Shown here one piece after another: positions 1 through 7,472 of a DNA stretch of 22,539 nt (its first letter is position 1; each line of letters opens with the position of its first letter). The DNA is taken from contig CAZSCC010000207.1 of assembly GCA_964604905.1 (NCBI GenBank), forward strand, positions 1 through 22,539, written 5' to 3'. This DNA is from JACQFK01 sp964604905 (GTDB taxonomy: Bacteria; Planctomycetota; MHYJ01; JACPRB01). The translations under genes were made by a program, and so were the position numbers. The notes under the pieces are model-generated. The model saw only the letters and a program-made list of their open reading frames with translations, was not told the origin of the DNA and did not search any database.

Positions 1-2421
1 GCCTACGGCCTCAAGCTCGAGGTCGCCGAGGACGTCCCCGCGGAGGTCGCCGAGGCTGAACGGGACGAGAAGAACCGCTTCGACAAGTACGTCCTCCTGG
101 CCCAGGTCGGCCGCGGCGGCATGGGCACCGTCTTCAAGGCCTACCAGAAAGAGCTCAAGCGCACGGTCGCGATCAAGCTCCTCCGCGCGGGCGACGAGGA
201 GACCGGCCGGCGGTTCACCCGCGAAGCCCAGACCGCCGCCCGCCTCAAGCACCCGAACATCGTCTCGGTCTACGAGATCGGAATCTGGCACAACGTCCCC
301 TACCTCACCATGGAGTACATCGACGGCCAGCCGCTCGACGATCTCGGCCACATCCCGATCCGCAAGGTCTGCCAGCTCCTCCGCGATGTCGCGGTGGCGA
401 TCCATTACGCCCACCAGAAGGGGGTGATCCACCGGGATCTCAAGCCCCAGAACATCCTGCTCGACCGGGACGGCCGGCCCTACGTGACCGACTTCGGCCT
501 CGCTCGCGAGGTCTCCGGCGGGAAGAACCTGACCCTCGAAGGCATCGTCGTCGGCACTCCCGCGTACATGAGCCCCGAGCAGGCCCGAGGCGACCGCGAC
601 CTGGACGGGCGCAGCGACGTGGCGAGCCTCGGAGCCGTCCTCTACGAGCTCCTCACCGACCGCCAGCCCTACACGGGCCAGTCCCCCATCGACATCGCGA
701 TGTCGGTGATCAACAAGGACGCCGTCCCCGTCCGAAAGCTGGACGACACGATCCCGCCCGACCTCGAGGCGGTCTGCCTGATGGCCATGGAGAAGGACCG
801 CGAGCGGCGCTATCCCACGGCGCGGGCGTTCGCGGAGGACCTGCAGCGCTTCATGGAGGGGGAGCCGGTCCGTGCCACGCTCCCCAGCGTCGTCAAGGTC
901 GCTCTCAAGCGCGTGGGCCGGAACAAGCTTGCCGCGGGGATCATGATCGCCGCTGTCCTGGCGATCACGATCACTCTCGGCCTCCTCTCCTCGGTCACCC
1001 GCCAGTCCCAGACCAAGGACACCATCATCGAAGGCCGCGCCTGGGAGCAGAAGGGCGAGTTCCGGAAGGCCCTCGACGTCTATCGGCGCGACCCCCGGAC
1101 GGCCGCCGAGGCCCGGCGCGTGGAGGAGGAGATCCGGCGGCTCGAGCAGCTCGCCGCGGCGCGGAAGGAGGCGCTCGATCTCCTCGCCCAGGCGGGCCCC
1201 CAGACGCCCCCCTCGCGGAGGCTTGAGCTCGCAACCGAGGCGCTCCGGATCCTTCCGGGTCTCGAGGACGCGTGGGCCGTGCGCGCCCTCGCGCACCAGG
1301 ACCTGGGCCAGGACCGGGAGGCCTACACGGACCTGGGCCGCGCGGCGGAGATCGCCAAGGCGCCGGTCCCCCACCTCATCGCCCGAGCCGAGATCGCCCG
1401 GAGGCTCGGCCACGACGAGGACGAGATCGCCGACCTCACGCGGGCGGTCGCCCTCAATCCCCACGGCCTCGACCTCATCCTCGCCCGCGCCACGGCCTCG
1501 ATCCGGTTCGCCCGAAAGCTCGCCGAGGCGGGGGGGCCCGAGGGACGGCGGCAGGCGGCGCTCCGGGCGGTCGACGCCGAGACGGACCTCTCGCGCGTGG
1601 GCCGCCACGCCCGGCTCGACTCCGTCCAGCGCGACCTGGCCGCGCTCCTGGCCGAATTCGCCCGCTCCCTCGCGCGCCGCGAGCTCGCTTCGGCGTTCGC
1701 GGAGGCCGCGATCGAGGTCGCCTTCACGGACCGCTCGGGGACCTCGCTCAGGACGGCCGGCCGCGCCCTCGAGATCGACCCCTCCTGCGCGGTCGCGTTC
1801 GCGGCTCGGGGGCTGGGACTCTACCTGGCGGGCCGCTACGGCGACGCGCGCGACGAAGCGCGGCGCGCCCTCGAGATCGAGCCGTCGCTCCGCGAGGCCT
1901 TCGCCGTCCGCGGCCTCTCGCGCGTCCGCCAGAGCCTCGCCGCGATCGAGCGGGCGGCGCCGGGGGAGCTGACGCTCCTGGCGAGCGGGGACGAGCCCGC
2001 CTGGGTCTCCGACTTCGCCGACGGCTGCGTGGACCTCCAGGAGTTCCTCGAGCGGGGGTACCGGCGCCCGGCGCTCCGCCCGCTCGACGAACGGGTCGCG
2101 GCCCTTCCGCGCGACGCGCCTCCCCGCGCCGCCGCCGACGGCACCGACGTCCGGCTCCACCTCTCCTCCAAGCTGGTCGAGCGGGCCGTGCGGCTCCGCG
2201 AGCGCCACCGGCTCGACGACGCCGCGGGGCTCCTCGGGAACGCCCTCGCGCTCGATCCCAAGAGCGTCGCGGCGCTCCTCGAGCGGGCCGAGTGCCGCTT
2301 CCTCGCGGAGGAGTTCGCCGACGCGGTCGCCGACTGGGAGCGCGCGGAGTCGCTTGACCCCTCGCTCCACAAGACGCTCGACCTGCGCCTCCGCGACGCC
2401 CGTCTCAAGGCGGGGGATTGA
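1..2421 (+). CDS. PknB-type Ser/Thr protein kinase with TM segment and TPR region (5' end outside window)
   Basis: Membrane-anchored eukaryotic-type Ser/Thr kinase, predicted to phosphorylate proteins in the cytoplasm. The frame is open from base 1, and the glycine loop GRGGMG spans codons 37-42. The ATG at 121 is the Met inside that loop, so it cannot be the start; the true start lies upstream of the window. Visible kinase motifs are VAIK (Lys59), HRDLKPQN (Asp146), DFG (Asp164) and GTPAYMSPEQARG. The alpha-F motif reads SDVASLGAVLYEL, with Ala where Tyr or Trp is usual. A hydrophobic stretch at about codons 309-332 is a single transmembrane helix. The following ~470 residues are Arg/Ala/Leu-rich helical repeats of TPR type (for example ALEIDPSCAVAFAARGLGLY), probably extracytoplasmic. 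Kinase-TM-TPR architecture is common in Planctomycetota. The kinase call is very secure; the substrate is unknown. Confidence 0.94.
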   Translation, partial: AYGLKLEVAEDVPAEVAEAERDEKNRFDKYVLLAQVGRGGMGTVFKAYQKELKRTVAIKLLRAGDEETGRRFTREAQTAARLKHPNIVSVYEIGIWHNVPYLTMEYIDGQPLDDLGHIPIRKVCQLLRDVAVAIHYAHQKGVIHRDLKPQNILLDRDGRPYVTDFGLAREVSGGKNLTLEGIVVGTPAYMSPEQARGDRDLDGRSDVASLGAVLYELLTDRQPYTGQSPIDIAMSVINKDAVPVRKLDDTIPPDLEAVCLMAMEKDRERRYPTARAFAEDLQRFMEGEPVRATLPSVVKVALKRVGRNKLAAGIMIAAVLAITITLGLLSSVTRQSQTKDTIIEGRAWEQKGEFRKALDVYRRDPRTAAEARRVEEEIRRLEQLAAARKEALDLLAQAGPQTPPSRRLELATEALRILPGLEDAWAVRALAHQDLGQDREAYTDLGRAAEIAKAPVPHLIARAEIARRLGHDEDEIADLTRAVALNPHGLDLILARATASIRFARKLAEAGGPEGRRQAALRAVDAETDLSRVGRHARLDSVQRDLAALLAEFARSLARRELASAFAEAAIEVAFTDRSGTSLRTAGRALEIDPSCAVAFAARGLGLYLAGRYGDARDEARRALEIEPSLREAFAVRGLSRVRQSLAAIERAAPGELTLLASGDEPAWVSDFADGCVDLQEFLERGYRRPALRPLDERVAALPRDAPPRAAADGTDVRLHLSSKLVERAVRLRERHRLDDAAGLLGNALALDPKSVAALLERAECRFLAEEFADAVADWERAESLDPSLHKTLDLRLRDARLKAGD

Positions 2422-2445
2422 GCCCTTTCCGCTCACATTGGAATC

Positions 2446-2475
2446 TTCACAAGGGGCTCCCCATAACGCTATAAT
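2446..2475 (+). promoter_or_regulatory. Sigma70-type promoter placed for leaderless transcription
   Basis: TTCACA (2446-2451), an 18-bp spacer and a perfect TATAAT (2470-2475) are followed by seven bases and then the ATG at 2483. The expected transcription start falls on or next to the A of that ATG. No Shine-Dalgarno sequence precedes either possible start. The -10 match is seen directly; promoter activity is inferred. Confidence 0.55.
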
Positions 2476-2482
2476 GCGGCCC

Positions 2483-3001
2483 ATGCTCGATACCCGGGGT
2501 CTGGTCATCGGGGAGTTGGCGGTCCGCGAGAAGCTCATCAGCCGGGACCAGCTCGAAGACGTCGTCGCGCTCCAGGAGAAGGCGAGGTTCAACCAGCCGC
2601 TGGGCGCCCTCATGCTCGAGAAAAAGCTCCTTTCGAAGCCCCAGCTCGATTCGCTCCTCCGCCGTCAGAAGCAGGCCCTGGCGGAGTACGAAAGGACGGT
2701 CTCGGTGAGCGGCCTCTTCGGCCGGATCGCCATCGAACGCGGCCACATCACGGAACACGAGCTCGCGGCGGCGATCCGCCAGCAGCTGGAGCTGGACGGC
2801 CAGGGGAAGCGCCACAAGATCGGTCAGATCCTGATCCGCATGAAGTCGCTGACGCTCATCCAGTTCTGGGAGATCATCCACGCCCAGGGGCTCTTCAAGT
2901 GCGGCGGCTGCGGCCACAGCCTGGACGCCCCCCGCATCCAGGGCTCCTCGATCCTCTGCGAGAAGTGCGGCAAGGTCGCCCTCAGCCTCGACGAGGGCTA
3001 A
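2483..3001 (+). CDS. MshEN/GspE-N-like protein with C-terminal zinc ribbon
   Basis: A 172-aa soluble protein. The first ~120 residues hold three copies of a motif like G-(E/A/R)-(L/I)-(A/M)-x-(R/E)-(E/K)-x-L-(I/L)-(S/T)-x-x-(Q/E)-L (GELAVREKLISRDQL, GALMLEKKLLSKPQL, GRIAIERGHITEHEL). This is the signature of the MshEN/GspE N-terminal domain, which binds nucleotides such as c-di-GMP in type II secretion and pilus ATPases. No ATPase domain follows. Instead the C-terminus is a zinc ribbon (CGGCGHSL ... CEKCGK). It may be a stand-alone adaptor or sensor linked to the kinase upstream. I chose ATG 2483 because TATAAT ends seven bases before it. The in-frame ATG at 2474 overlaps that -10 box and has no ribosome-binding site. 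The stop TAA is the first three bases of the palindromic element at 2999-3125. Domain assignment is moderate; function unproven. Confidence 0.82.
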   Translation: MLDTRGLVIGELAVREKLISRDQLEDVVALQEKARFNQPLGALMLEKKLLSKPQLDSLLRRQKQALAEYERTVSVSGLFGRIAIERGHITEHELAAAIRQQLELDGQGKRHKIGQILIRMKSLTLIQFWEIIHAQGLFKCGGCGHSLDAPRIQGSSILCEKCGKVALSLDEG

Positions 3002-3125
3002 CTGTTCATCTGGGCATCGGGTGCCCAGATGAACACTTCGCCCCCCAACCCCCAAATCGTGATGGAAAGGCGCTTTCGGTCCCCCAACTGTTCATCTGGA
3101 CATCCGATGCCCAGATCAACAGTTA
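2999..3125. repeat. Palindromic element carrying the stop codons of both convergent genes
   Basis: The ends are a 22-bp inverted repeat with one mismatch: TAACTGTTCATCTGGGCATC-GG at 2999-3020, and its complement ending in TTA at 3104-3125. Each end also sits in its own hairpin. The left one is a perfect 14-bp stem (3003-3016 with 3022-3035, loop TCGGG). The right one is an 18-bp stem with two mismatches (3086-3103 with 3107-3124, loop CCG). The outermost TAA on each strand is the stop codon of the flanking gene. No T-run follows either hairpin, so classical Rho-independent termination is doubtful. A palindromic interspersed repeat or MITE-like element acting as a bidirectional transcript end is the best reading. 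Confidence 0.8.
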
Positions 3126-4862
3126 GGGCCTCTTCTTGGCCTCCCACTTCGCCCAGAGCCAGCCTTCGTAGGTTCTCTTCTGGAGCGGTGACGGGGACTT
3201 CTGCTTCCGGATCGTCCAGGTGACGTTCTCCTTCCGGCCCAGCGTCAGCTCCACCTCGCGGAGAAAGCCCGAGCGAAAGAGGGAGAAGCGGACCCGGTCG
3301 CCCGGCGCGCGCTCGTCGATCCGCTTGTCCCACTCGTCGGCGTTGATCTTCATTCCGTCCAGGGCGAGCAGCTCGTCCTTCGCCGACAGGCCCGCACGGT
3401 CGGCGGGGGACCCCTCCACTACGCTCGCGATCGAGAGGGTCCCGCCCGACTTCTGCGTCGTCACCCCGATCCACGGCCGCTGCGGCCGCTTCTCCTCCCC
3501 CTCCTCGGGCTTCTTCGGCTCCCGGTGGAGTTCGCACCCCGCGTACCCCAGGAACCGGTTCCAGGGCACATCGCCCACCCCGTCGACATAGTCCGCGAAG
3601 AACCGGTCGAGGCCGCCGGCCACCCGCTCGCAGGAGCGCTTGAACTCTCCCTCGGGGAACCCGCGGCCCGTCCGGCCGTAGTCCCGGTAGAGGAGGCGCA
3701 TCACGTCGTCGAGCGACTTCGCGTTCCCCGTCCGGTGGCGGATCTCGAGGTCGAGGCACATCCCGACCAGTTCCCCCTTCTCGTAGTAGCTCATCTGGCA
3801 GTTGGTCGCGTTCTCGTTGGGCTGGTAGAGCTTGATCCAGGTGTCGAAGCTCGATTGCGAAAGCGACTGCCGCCGGCGCCCCGGCTTCTCCTCGTACTTC
3901 TGGATCCGGTCGGCCGTCTTCTTGAAGTACTTCTCCGGCGTGAAGAGCTTCGCACGGCACGGGACGATCGTGTCGTAGTAGCTCGTGAACCCCTCCATCA
4001 CCCACAGGAGGGTCGTGTAGACCTCCTTCTCGTAGTCGAAGGGCCCGAGCATGTCGGGGTGGATCCGCTTCACGTTCCAGAGGTGGAAGAACTCATGGGC
4101 CACGAGCTCGAGGAAGTTCTCGTACTTCTCCCGCGGCCGGTACTGGCCGGGCGGGTACTGCAGCGCCGTCGAGTTCAGGTGCTCGAGGCCCCCGCCCCGT
4201 TCGGTCGTGTTGTGCAGGAAGAACGTGTAGTGCGTGTACGGGATGTGGCGGAGGATCGAGACCTCCGTCTCCACAATCTTCCGGACGTCCCGGACCAGCG
4301 CCTCCTCGTCATAATTGCCCGGCCCGTGGATCACCAGGTGATGCGGCACCCCCGTCACCCGGAACGTCTTCCGCTCGAAGGTCCCGATCTCGATCGGGCA
4401 GTCGACGAGCACGTCGTAGTCGGGCGCGACGTAGAGGCTCACCTTCCGGTCGAGGCCGGTCGCGACCTTCCAGCCGCGGGGAGCCTTGATCTCGAGCTCC
4501 ACGGCGGCGTCCTTCCGGCCGTCGACGTAGAAGAAGACCCCCGCCCCGTTCACGAACCCGTGCTCGCTGTCCAGGTGGGAGGATTGGACCGAGAGCTCGA
4601 ACGCCCAGACGTCGTACTCGATCGTCAGGTCCCCGCCCGCCAGGACGCGCCAGCGGCTCTTGTCGACCTTCCTCCAGGCGTGCTTCCCGGCCGAGAAGTC
4701 CTGGACGTTCTTCGCATAGTCGCGGACCTTGTACGACCCGGGGGTCCAGACGGGGAGGACGAAGTCGGTCGCGTCCCCCGGCGCCCCCTTCACCTCCATC
4801 CGGACGTGGAAGAGGTGGGAGTGGGGCCGGGGCATCGAGAGCGTGTACCGGATCCGCGTCAT
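3123..4862 (-). CDS. M61-family metallopeptidase with PDZ domain
   Basis: A 579-aa zinc aminopeptidase of the M61 (glycyl aminopeptidase) family. The order is an N-terminal beta domain (VLPVWTPGSYKVRDYAKNVQ is typical of the family), a thermolysin-like domain with GGGLEH, and the zinc motif HEFFH at residues 256-260. MEGFTSYYD follows, giving Glu290 as the third ligand. A PDZ domain (about 465-545, beginning RPWIGV) is near the C-terminus. No signal peptide is visible, so it is probably cytoplasmic. The start is supported by AAGGAG seven bases upstream on the minus strand. It converges on the MshEN-like gene, and its stop codon is the right end of the palindromic element. Catalytic residues appear intact. 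Confidence 0.93.
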   Translation of the reverse strand: MTRIRYTLSMPRPHSHLFHVRMEVKGAPGDATDFVLPVWTPGSYKVRDYAKNVQDFSAGKHAWRKVDKSRWRVLAGGDLTIEYDVWAFELSVQSSHLDSEHGFVNGAGVFFYVDGRKDAAVELEIKAPRGWKVATGLDRKVSLYVAPDYDVLVDCPIEIGTFERKTFRVTGVPHHLVIHGPGNYDEEALVRDVRKIVETEVSILRHIPYTHYTFFLHNTTERGGGLEHLNSTALQYPPGQYRPREKYENFLELVAHEFFHLWNVKRIHPDMLGPFDYEKEVYTTLLWVMEGFTSYYDTIVPCRAKLFTPEKYFKKTADRIQKYEEKPGRRRQSLSQSSFDTWIKLYQPNENATNCQMSYYEKGELVGMCLDLEIRHRTGNAKSLDDVMRLLYRDYGRTGRGFPEGEFKRSCERVAGGLDRFFADYVDGVGDVPWNRFLGYAGCELHREPKKPEEGEEKRPQRPWIGVTTQKSGGTLSIASVVEGSPADRAGLSAKDELLALDGMKINADEWDKRIDERAPGDRVRFSLFRSGFLREVELTLGRKENVTWTIRKQKSPSPLQKRTYEGWLWAKWEAKKRP

Positions 4863-4930
4863 GGGGCTTCTCCTTGGAGCGCCCCAGCATATTCCCGGCA
4901 GACGCCGGCCGCAAGCAATCCCCCTCGCAC

Positions 4931-4959
4931 TTGACCCGTAACGCCCTCCGGGCTAGACT
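4931..4959 (+). promoter_or_regulatory. Promoter of the TetR cluster
   Basis: TTGACC (4931-4936), 17 bp and TAGACT (4954-4959) match the sigma70 consensus well. The predicted start site (about 4966-4967) lies just before the 16-bp palindrome at 4969-4984, where a bound repressor would block initiation or escape. Confidence 0.55.
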
Positions 4960-4968
4960 CGTCTCAAA

Positions 4969-4984
4969 TATGAACATGTTCATA
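4969..4984. promoter_or_regulatory. Probable TetR operator, copy 1
   Basis: TATGAACATGTTCATA is a perfect 16-bp palindrome covering roughly +2 to +18 of the predicted transcript, upstream of the operon encoding the TetR regulator at 5366-5989. A matching palindrome occurs at 7341-7354. Autorepression is inferred from position and repetition. Confidence 0.55.
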
Positions 4985-4993
4985 CTCCCATGA
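4970..4993 (+). other. Seven-codon ORF within and after the operator
   Basis: ATG at 4970 opens a seven-codon frame (MNMFILP) whose TGA overlaps the ATG of the next gene as ATGA. It begins about three bases after the predicted transcription start. It could couple translation of the following gene, which has no Shine-Dalgarno sequence. It could also be a by-product of the palindrome, which contains ATG on both strands. Confidence 0.2.
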
Positions 4994-5379
4994 GGCCGTA
5001 CCTCGCGGTACTCGGGGGCACGGCCTCCCCGACGGCGCTAGGGGTCCTGTTGGGCACGGGGACCGTCGCGCTCGACGGCGGGTTCCCTTCCTGGACCGGA
5101 ATCCTGATCTTCAGCTCCGGGTACGTCTGCGGCTTGTTCGGAAGTGGATTTGGAGTGATCGCGGCCGTCTCCTCCGAAGGCCGCTGCCCGACCTGGAAGA
5201 GCGCCGCCTGCGGCATGTCCATCCCCGCTCTCATCTTCATCTTCCTGGCATTCTCGGGAGGGGAGTCCCGCTCCGCGGGGAGCGCTCTGGCGACGCTGGC
5301 CACCCTCCTCCTTCCGGGGGCCCTGGCCGGCGCGGTCGCGGCCCGCATCATGACAAGAGGACTCCATGGGACGGCGTGA
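4990..5379 (+). CDS. Small four-TM membrane protein
   Basis: A 129-aa hydrophobic protein with four predicted transmembrane helices, at about residues 4-28, 36-61, 68-90 and 98-120, separated by short loops. Codon third positions are strongly G/C, as in its neighbours, which supports real coding. I do not recognise a family. There is no Shine-Dalgarno sequence before ATG 4990; translation may be coupled to the seven-codon ORF ending there. The 3' end overlaps the TetR start by 14 bases, so the two are co-transcribed. A membrane protein beside a TetR regulator often has a transport or envelope role, but nothing here shows a substrate. Confidence 0.7.
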   Translation: MRPYLAVLGGTASPTALGVLLGTGTVALDGGFPSWTGILIFSSGYVCGLFGSGFGVIAAVSSEGRCPTWKSAACGMSIPALIFIFLAFSGGESRSAGSALATLATLLLPGALAGAVAARIMTRGLHGTA

Positions 5380-5989
5380 GACCAAGAAAGAAGCGACGAA
5401 GGGGCGCATCCTCGACGTCTCGCTCCAGCTCTTCCAGAAGCAGGGCTTCGCCCGCACCACCATGCGCGACATCGCGAGGAAGTCGGGCATCGCGCTCGGG
5501 ACCACCTACAACTACTTCCCCACCAAGGACCACCTCGCCGGCTACTTCTTCGAGCGCGCGCTCGACGAAGTCATGGAGCGCTTCCGCCGCACCCATCCGA
5601 AGGACGCCTCGCTCGAGGAGAAGCTCTTTCTCCTGATCTCGATCGAGCTGGAGCAGATCGCCCCCTACGAGGAGTTCCTCCACCTCATCGTCACCCACGC
5701 GATCCTCCCCACCTCGCGACTGCATCCCGCCAGCCGCGACTCGCAGCGCCTCAAGGGCCGCTACCTCGACTTCGTGGGCGGGATCCTCGAGGGCCGGCTC
5801 GCGACGTTCGGGTTCGACTCGATGGTCCTGGACGCCTTCTGGGTCTTCCACCTCGGGATCCTGATGTTCTGGATGAACGACGCCTCGCGCAAGAAGGAGG
5901 ACACCTTCATCCTTCTCGACAAATCACTTCGCTTCATCCTCAGCGCGCTCCGGGGGAAAGGCGAGGCTCCTTCGAGGCGAAAGAGGTAG
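5366..5989 (+). CDS. TetR-family transcriptional regulator
   Basis: A 207-aa repressor. Residues 10-55 form the TetR DNA-binding domain (RILDVSLQLFQKQGF, then RTTMRDIARKSGIALGTTYN and YFPTKDHL), with a recognition helix followed by the typical YNYF turn. The remaining ~150 residues are the helical ligand-binding and dimerisation domain, with no ligand recognisable. GAGG lies five bases before the ATG. Its frame overlaps the upstream membrane-protein gene and is followed by the ABC1-kinase gene 46 bases on. The two ATGAAC-NN-GTTCAT palindromes on either side (4969-4984 and 7341-7354) are its most likely binding sites, so it probably represses its own operon and the downstream DUF2071 set. Confidence 0.95.
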   Translation: MGRRETKKEATKGRILDVSLQLFQKQGFARTTMRDIARKSGIALGTTYNYFPTKDHLAGYFFERALDEVMERFRRTHPKDASLEEKLFLLISIELEQIAPYEEFLHLIVTHAILPTSRLHPASRDSQRLKGRYLDFVGGILEGRLATFGFDSMVLDAFWVFHLGILMFWMNDASRKKEDTFILLDKSLRFILSALRGKGEAPSRRKR

Positions 5990-5992
5990 CCT

Positions 5993-6043
5993 TCAGCCCT
6001 CAGCTCTCAGCCGCCGGGCGGAGAGCCGATAGCTGATGGCTGA
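5993..6043. repeat. Inverted repeat spanning the start of the ABC1-kinase gene
   Basis: TCAGCCCTCAGCT (5993-6005) pairs with AGCTGATGGCTGA (6031-6043), with one mismatch. The interior (CTCAGCCGCC ... GGCGGAGAG) can extend the hairpin. The likely ribosome-binding GGAGAG (6020-6025) and the ATG at 6036 both lie inside, so the fold could limit translation. Runs of AGCTGA/TCAGCT also occur as dispersed repeats in many genomes, so it may simply be such a repeat. Confidence 0.5.
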
Positions 6044-7325
6044 CCGCTCGATTCCGACCAGCGCTCCCGGCCGCCTCGCCCACATCGGAGTGATGGGCGC
6101 CGGCGTGCTGGGCCGCAACGCGATCGCCCGCCTCCGGAAGATCGGCGCGGGCGAGGAGCGCCGCCGCGCCATCGACCAGGAGACCCACGAGGCGAACGCG
6201 ATCCGTATCTTCGGCGCGATGACGCGCATGAAGGGCGCGTTCATGAAGCTCGGCCAGCTGCTTTCTTCCCAGGCCCACGCGCTCCCCGAGCCCTACCTCC
6301 GCCGCCTCGCCGGCCTCCAGTGGGAGGCGCCTCCCATGCACGGGACCCTCATGCGGATGCAGTTCCGCAACGAGCTCGGGAAGGAGCCCGAGGAGGTCTT
6401 CGCCGAATTCGAGCCCGAGGCCTTCGCCGCCGCGTCGCTCGGGCAGGTCCACCGCGCGCGCCTCAAGAGCGGCGAGCGGGTCGCGGTCAAGATCCAGTAC
6501 CCCGGCATCGACCGCTCGATCGAGAGCGACTTCGCGAACCTCAAGGCGATGCTCTCCACGATCCGACTCTCCCGCGAGCAGTACGGCGAGGTATGGGAGG
6601 CGGTGGAGGAGGTGCGCACTCACTTTCGTCGCGAAGTGGACTACGTCCAGGAGGCGGAGACGATCGCCGAGTTCCGGCGGCTGCTGCGCGACCGGGACGA
6701 CGTCCGCATCCCGCGCGTCTACCGCGACGTCTCCACCCGGCGCGTCCTCGTGATGGAGTACCTGGAGGGGAAGCACCTGCGCGACTACCTCCGGACGAAG
6801 CCCTCGCAGGCCGAGCGGGACGACGTCGCGACCCGGCTCCTCGACCTCTTCTTCCGGCAGGCGCTGGAGTTCGCGCTCCTCCACGCCGACCCGCACCCGG
6901 GGAACTACCTTTTCCTGGAAGGCGGACGGATCGGGCTGCTCGATTTCGGCTGCTCGAAGAAGTTCGAGCGCGCCTTCGTCGAACAGCATAAGGAGATCTT
7001 CCGGATCCCCGTCGGCGACGTGGAGGCCCTCGAGCGCCACGCGCGGTTCTACGATCCCTCCGACCCCCGGCGCGACGAGAAGCGCGCGGCGCTCGCCGAG
7101 ATGCAGCGGACCGACATCGCCAAGTACCACCAGGACCGCGCCTTCGATTTCGGCGACACGGGCCACCTCCGGGACGTCATCGCAGGACTCCAGAGGCTGA
7201 TGCGGCTGGGCCTCACGACTCCGGGCTTCGCCCTCTACGTCCGCGCCAAGATCGGCCTCTACACCCTCTTCCACCAGCTGGGCGCGCGCGTGAACTGTCA
7301 CAAAGTGCTCCGAACCTACGTCTAA
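6036..7325 (+). CDS. ABC1/AarF/UbiB-family atypical kinase-like protein
   Basis: A 429-aa protein of the ABC1/COQ8/UbiB family, atypical kinases that support quinone or other lipid metabolism. Family hallmarks are all present: the KxGQ motif (KLGQLLSSQ, about residue 71), the alanine-rich loop AAASLGQVH, the lysine motif VAVKIQYPGI, the catalytic loop HADPHPGNY, and the metal-binding DFG in GLLDFGCSKK. Ala replaces the glycine-rich loop, as in the family. There are no obvious C-terminal transmembrane helices. ATG 6036 follows GGAGAG at 6020-6025 within the inverted repeat. It sits between TetR and a second set of envelope-type genes, which suggests a lipid or membrane role under TetR control. 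The substrate cannot be read from sequence. Confidence 0.93.
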   Translation: MADRSIPTSAPGRLAHIGVMGAGVLGRNAIARLRKIGAGEERRRAIDQETHEANAIRIFGAMTRMKGAFMKLGQLLSSQAHALPEPYLRRLAGLQWEAPPMHGTLMRMQFRNELGKEPEEVFAEFEPEAFAAASLGQVHRARLKSGERVAVKIQYPGIDRSIESDFANLKAMLSTIRLSREQYGEVWEAVEEVRTHFRREVDYVQEAETIAEFRRLLRDRDDVRIPRVYRDVSTRRVLVMEYLEGKHLRDYLRTKPSQAERDDVATRLLDLFFRQALEFALLHADPHPGNYLFLEGGRIGLLDFGCSKKFERAFVEQHKEIFRIPVGDVEALERHARFYDPSDPRRDEKRAALAEMQRTDIAKYHQDRAFDFGDTGHLRDVIAGLQRLMRLGLTTPGFALYVRAKIGLYTLFHQLGARVNCHKVLRTYV

Positions 7326-7340
7326 GAGGCGGAGGTAAAG

Positions 7341-7354
7341 ATGAACAAGTTCAT
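7341..7354. promoter_or_regulatory. Probable TetR operator, copy 2
   Basis: ATGAACAAGTTCAT has the same perfect 6-bp half-sites (ATGAAC and GTTCAT) with a 2-bp centre as copy 1. It forms the first codons (MNKF) of the 43-aa peptide gene. No clear promoter is seen immediately upstream, so it may act as a roadblock or serve a promoter within the ABC1-kinase gene. Confidence 0.42.
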
Positions 7355-7472
7355 AAATACGCCGGACGACCTGGCCTCGCTCGCCGGCTGCGGATTCTGG
7401 CTCTTCACGTTCTCGATCGCGGCCGCCCTGGTCTTCACGACCCTGGTCGGCCTGGGAGGGCTCGCCCGATGA
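7341..7472 (+). CDS. 43-aa single-span membrane peptide
   Basis: A short ORF with a strong Shine-Dalgarno sequence (GGAGGTAAAG directly before ATG). It encodes a short polar N-terminus (MNKFINTPDDLASLAG) and one transmembrane helix, about residues 17-38 (GFWLFTFSIAAALVFTTLVG), ending GGLAR. The TGA overlaps the ATG of the DUF2071 gene as ATGA, typical of translational coupling. It lies 15 bases after the ABC1-kinase stop. Its first five codons coincide with the second TetR operator. No family is recognised. The ribosome-binding site, frame and coupling make it a likely real gene. Confidence 0.75.
   Translation: MNKFINTPDDLASLAGCGFWLFTFSIAAALVFTTLVGLGGLAR

Noticed and set aside
3029..3223. 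Short ORFs reading through the palindromic element
   Set aside because: They arise from open frames in the repeat and have no ribosome-binding site or conserved content.
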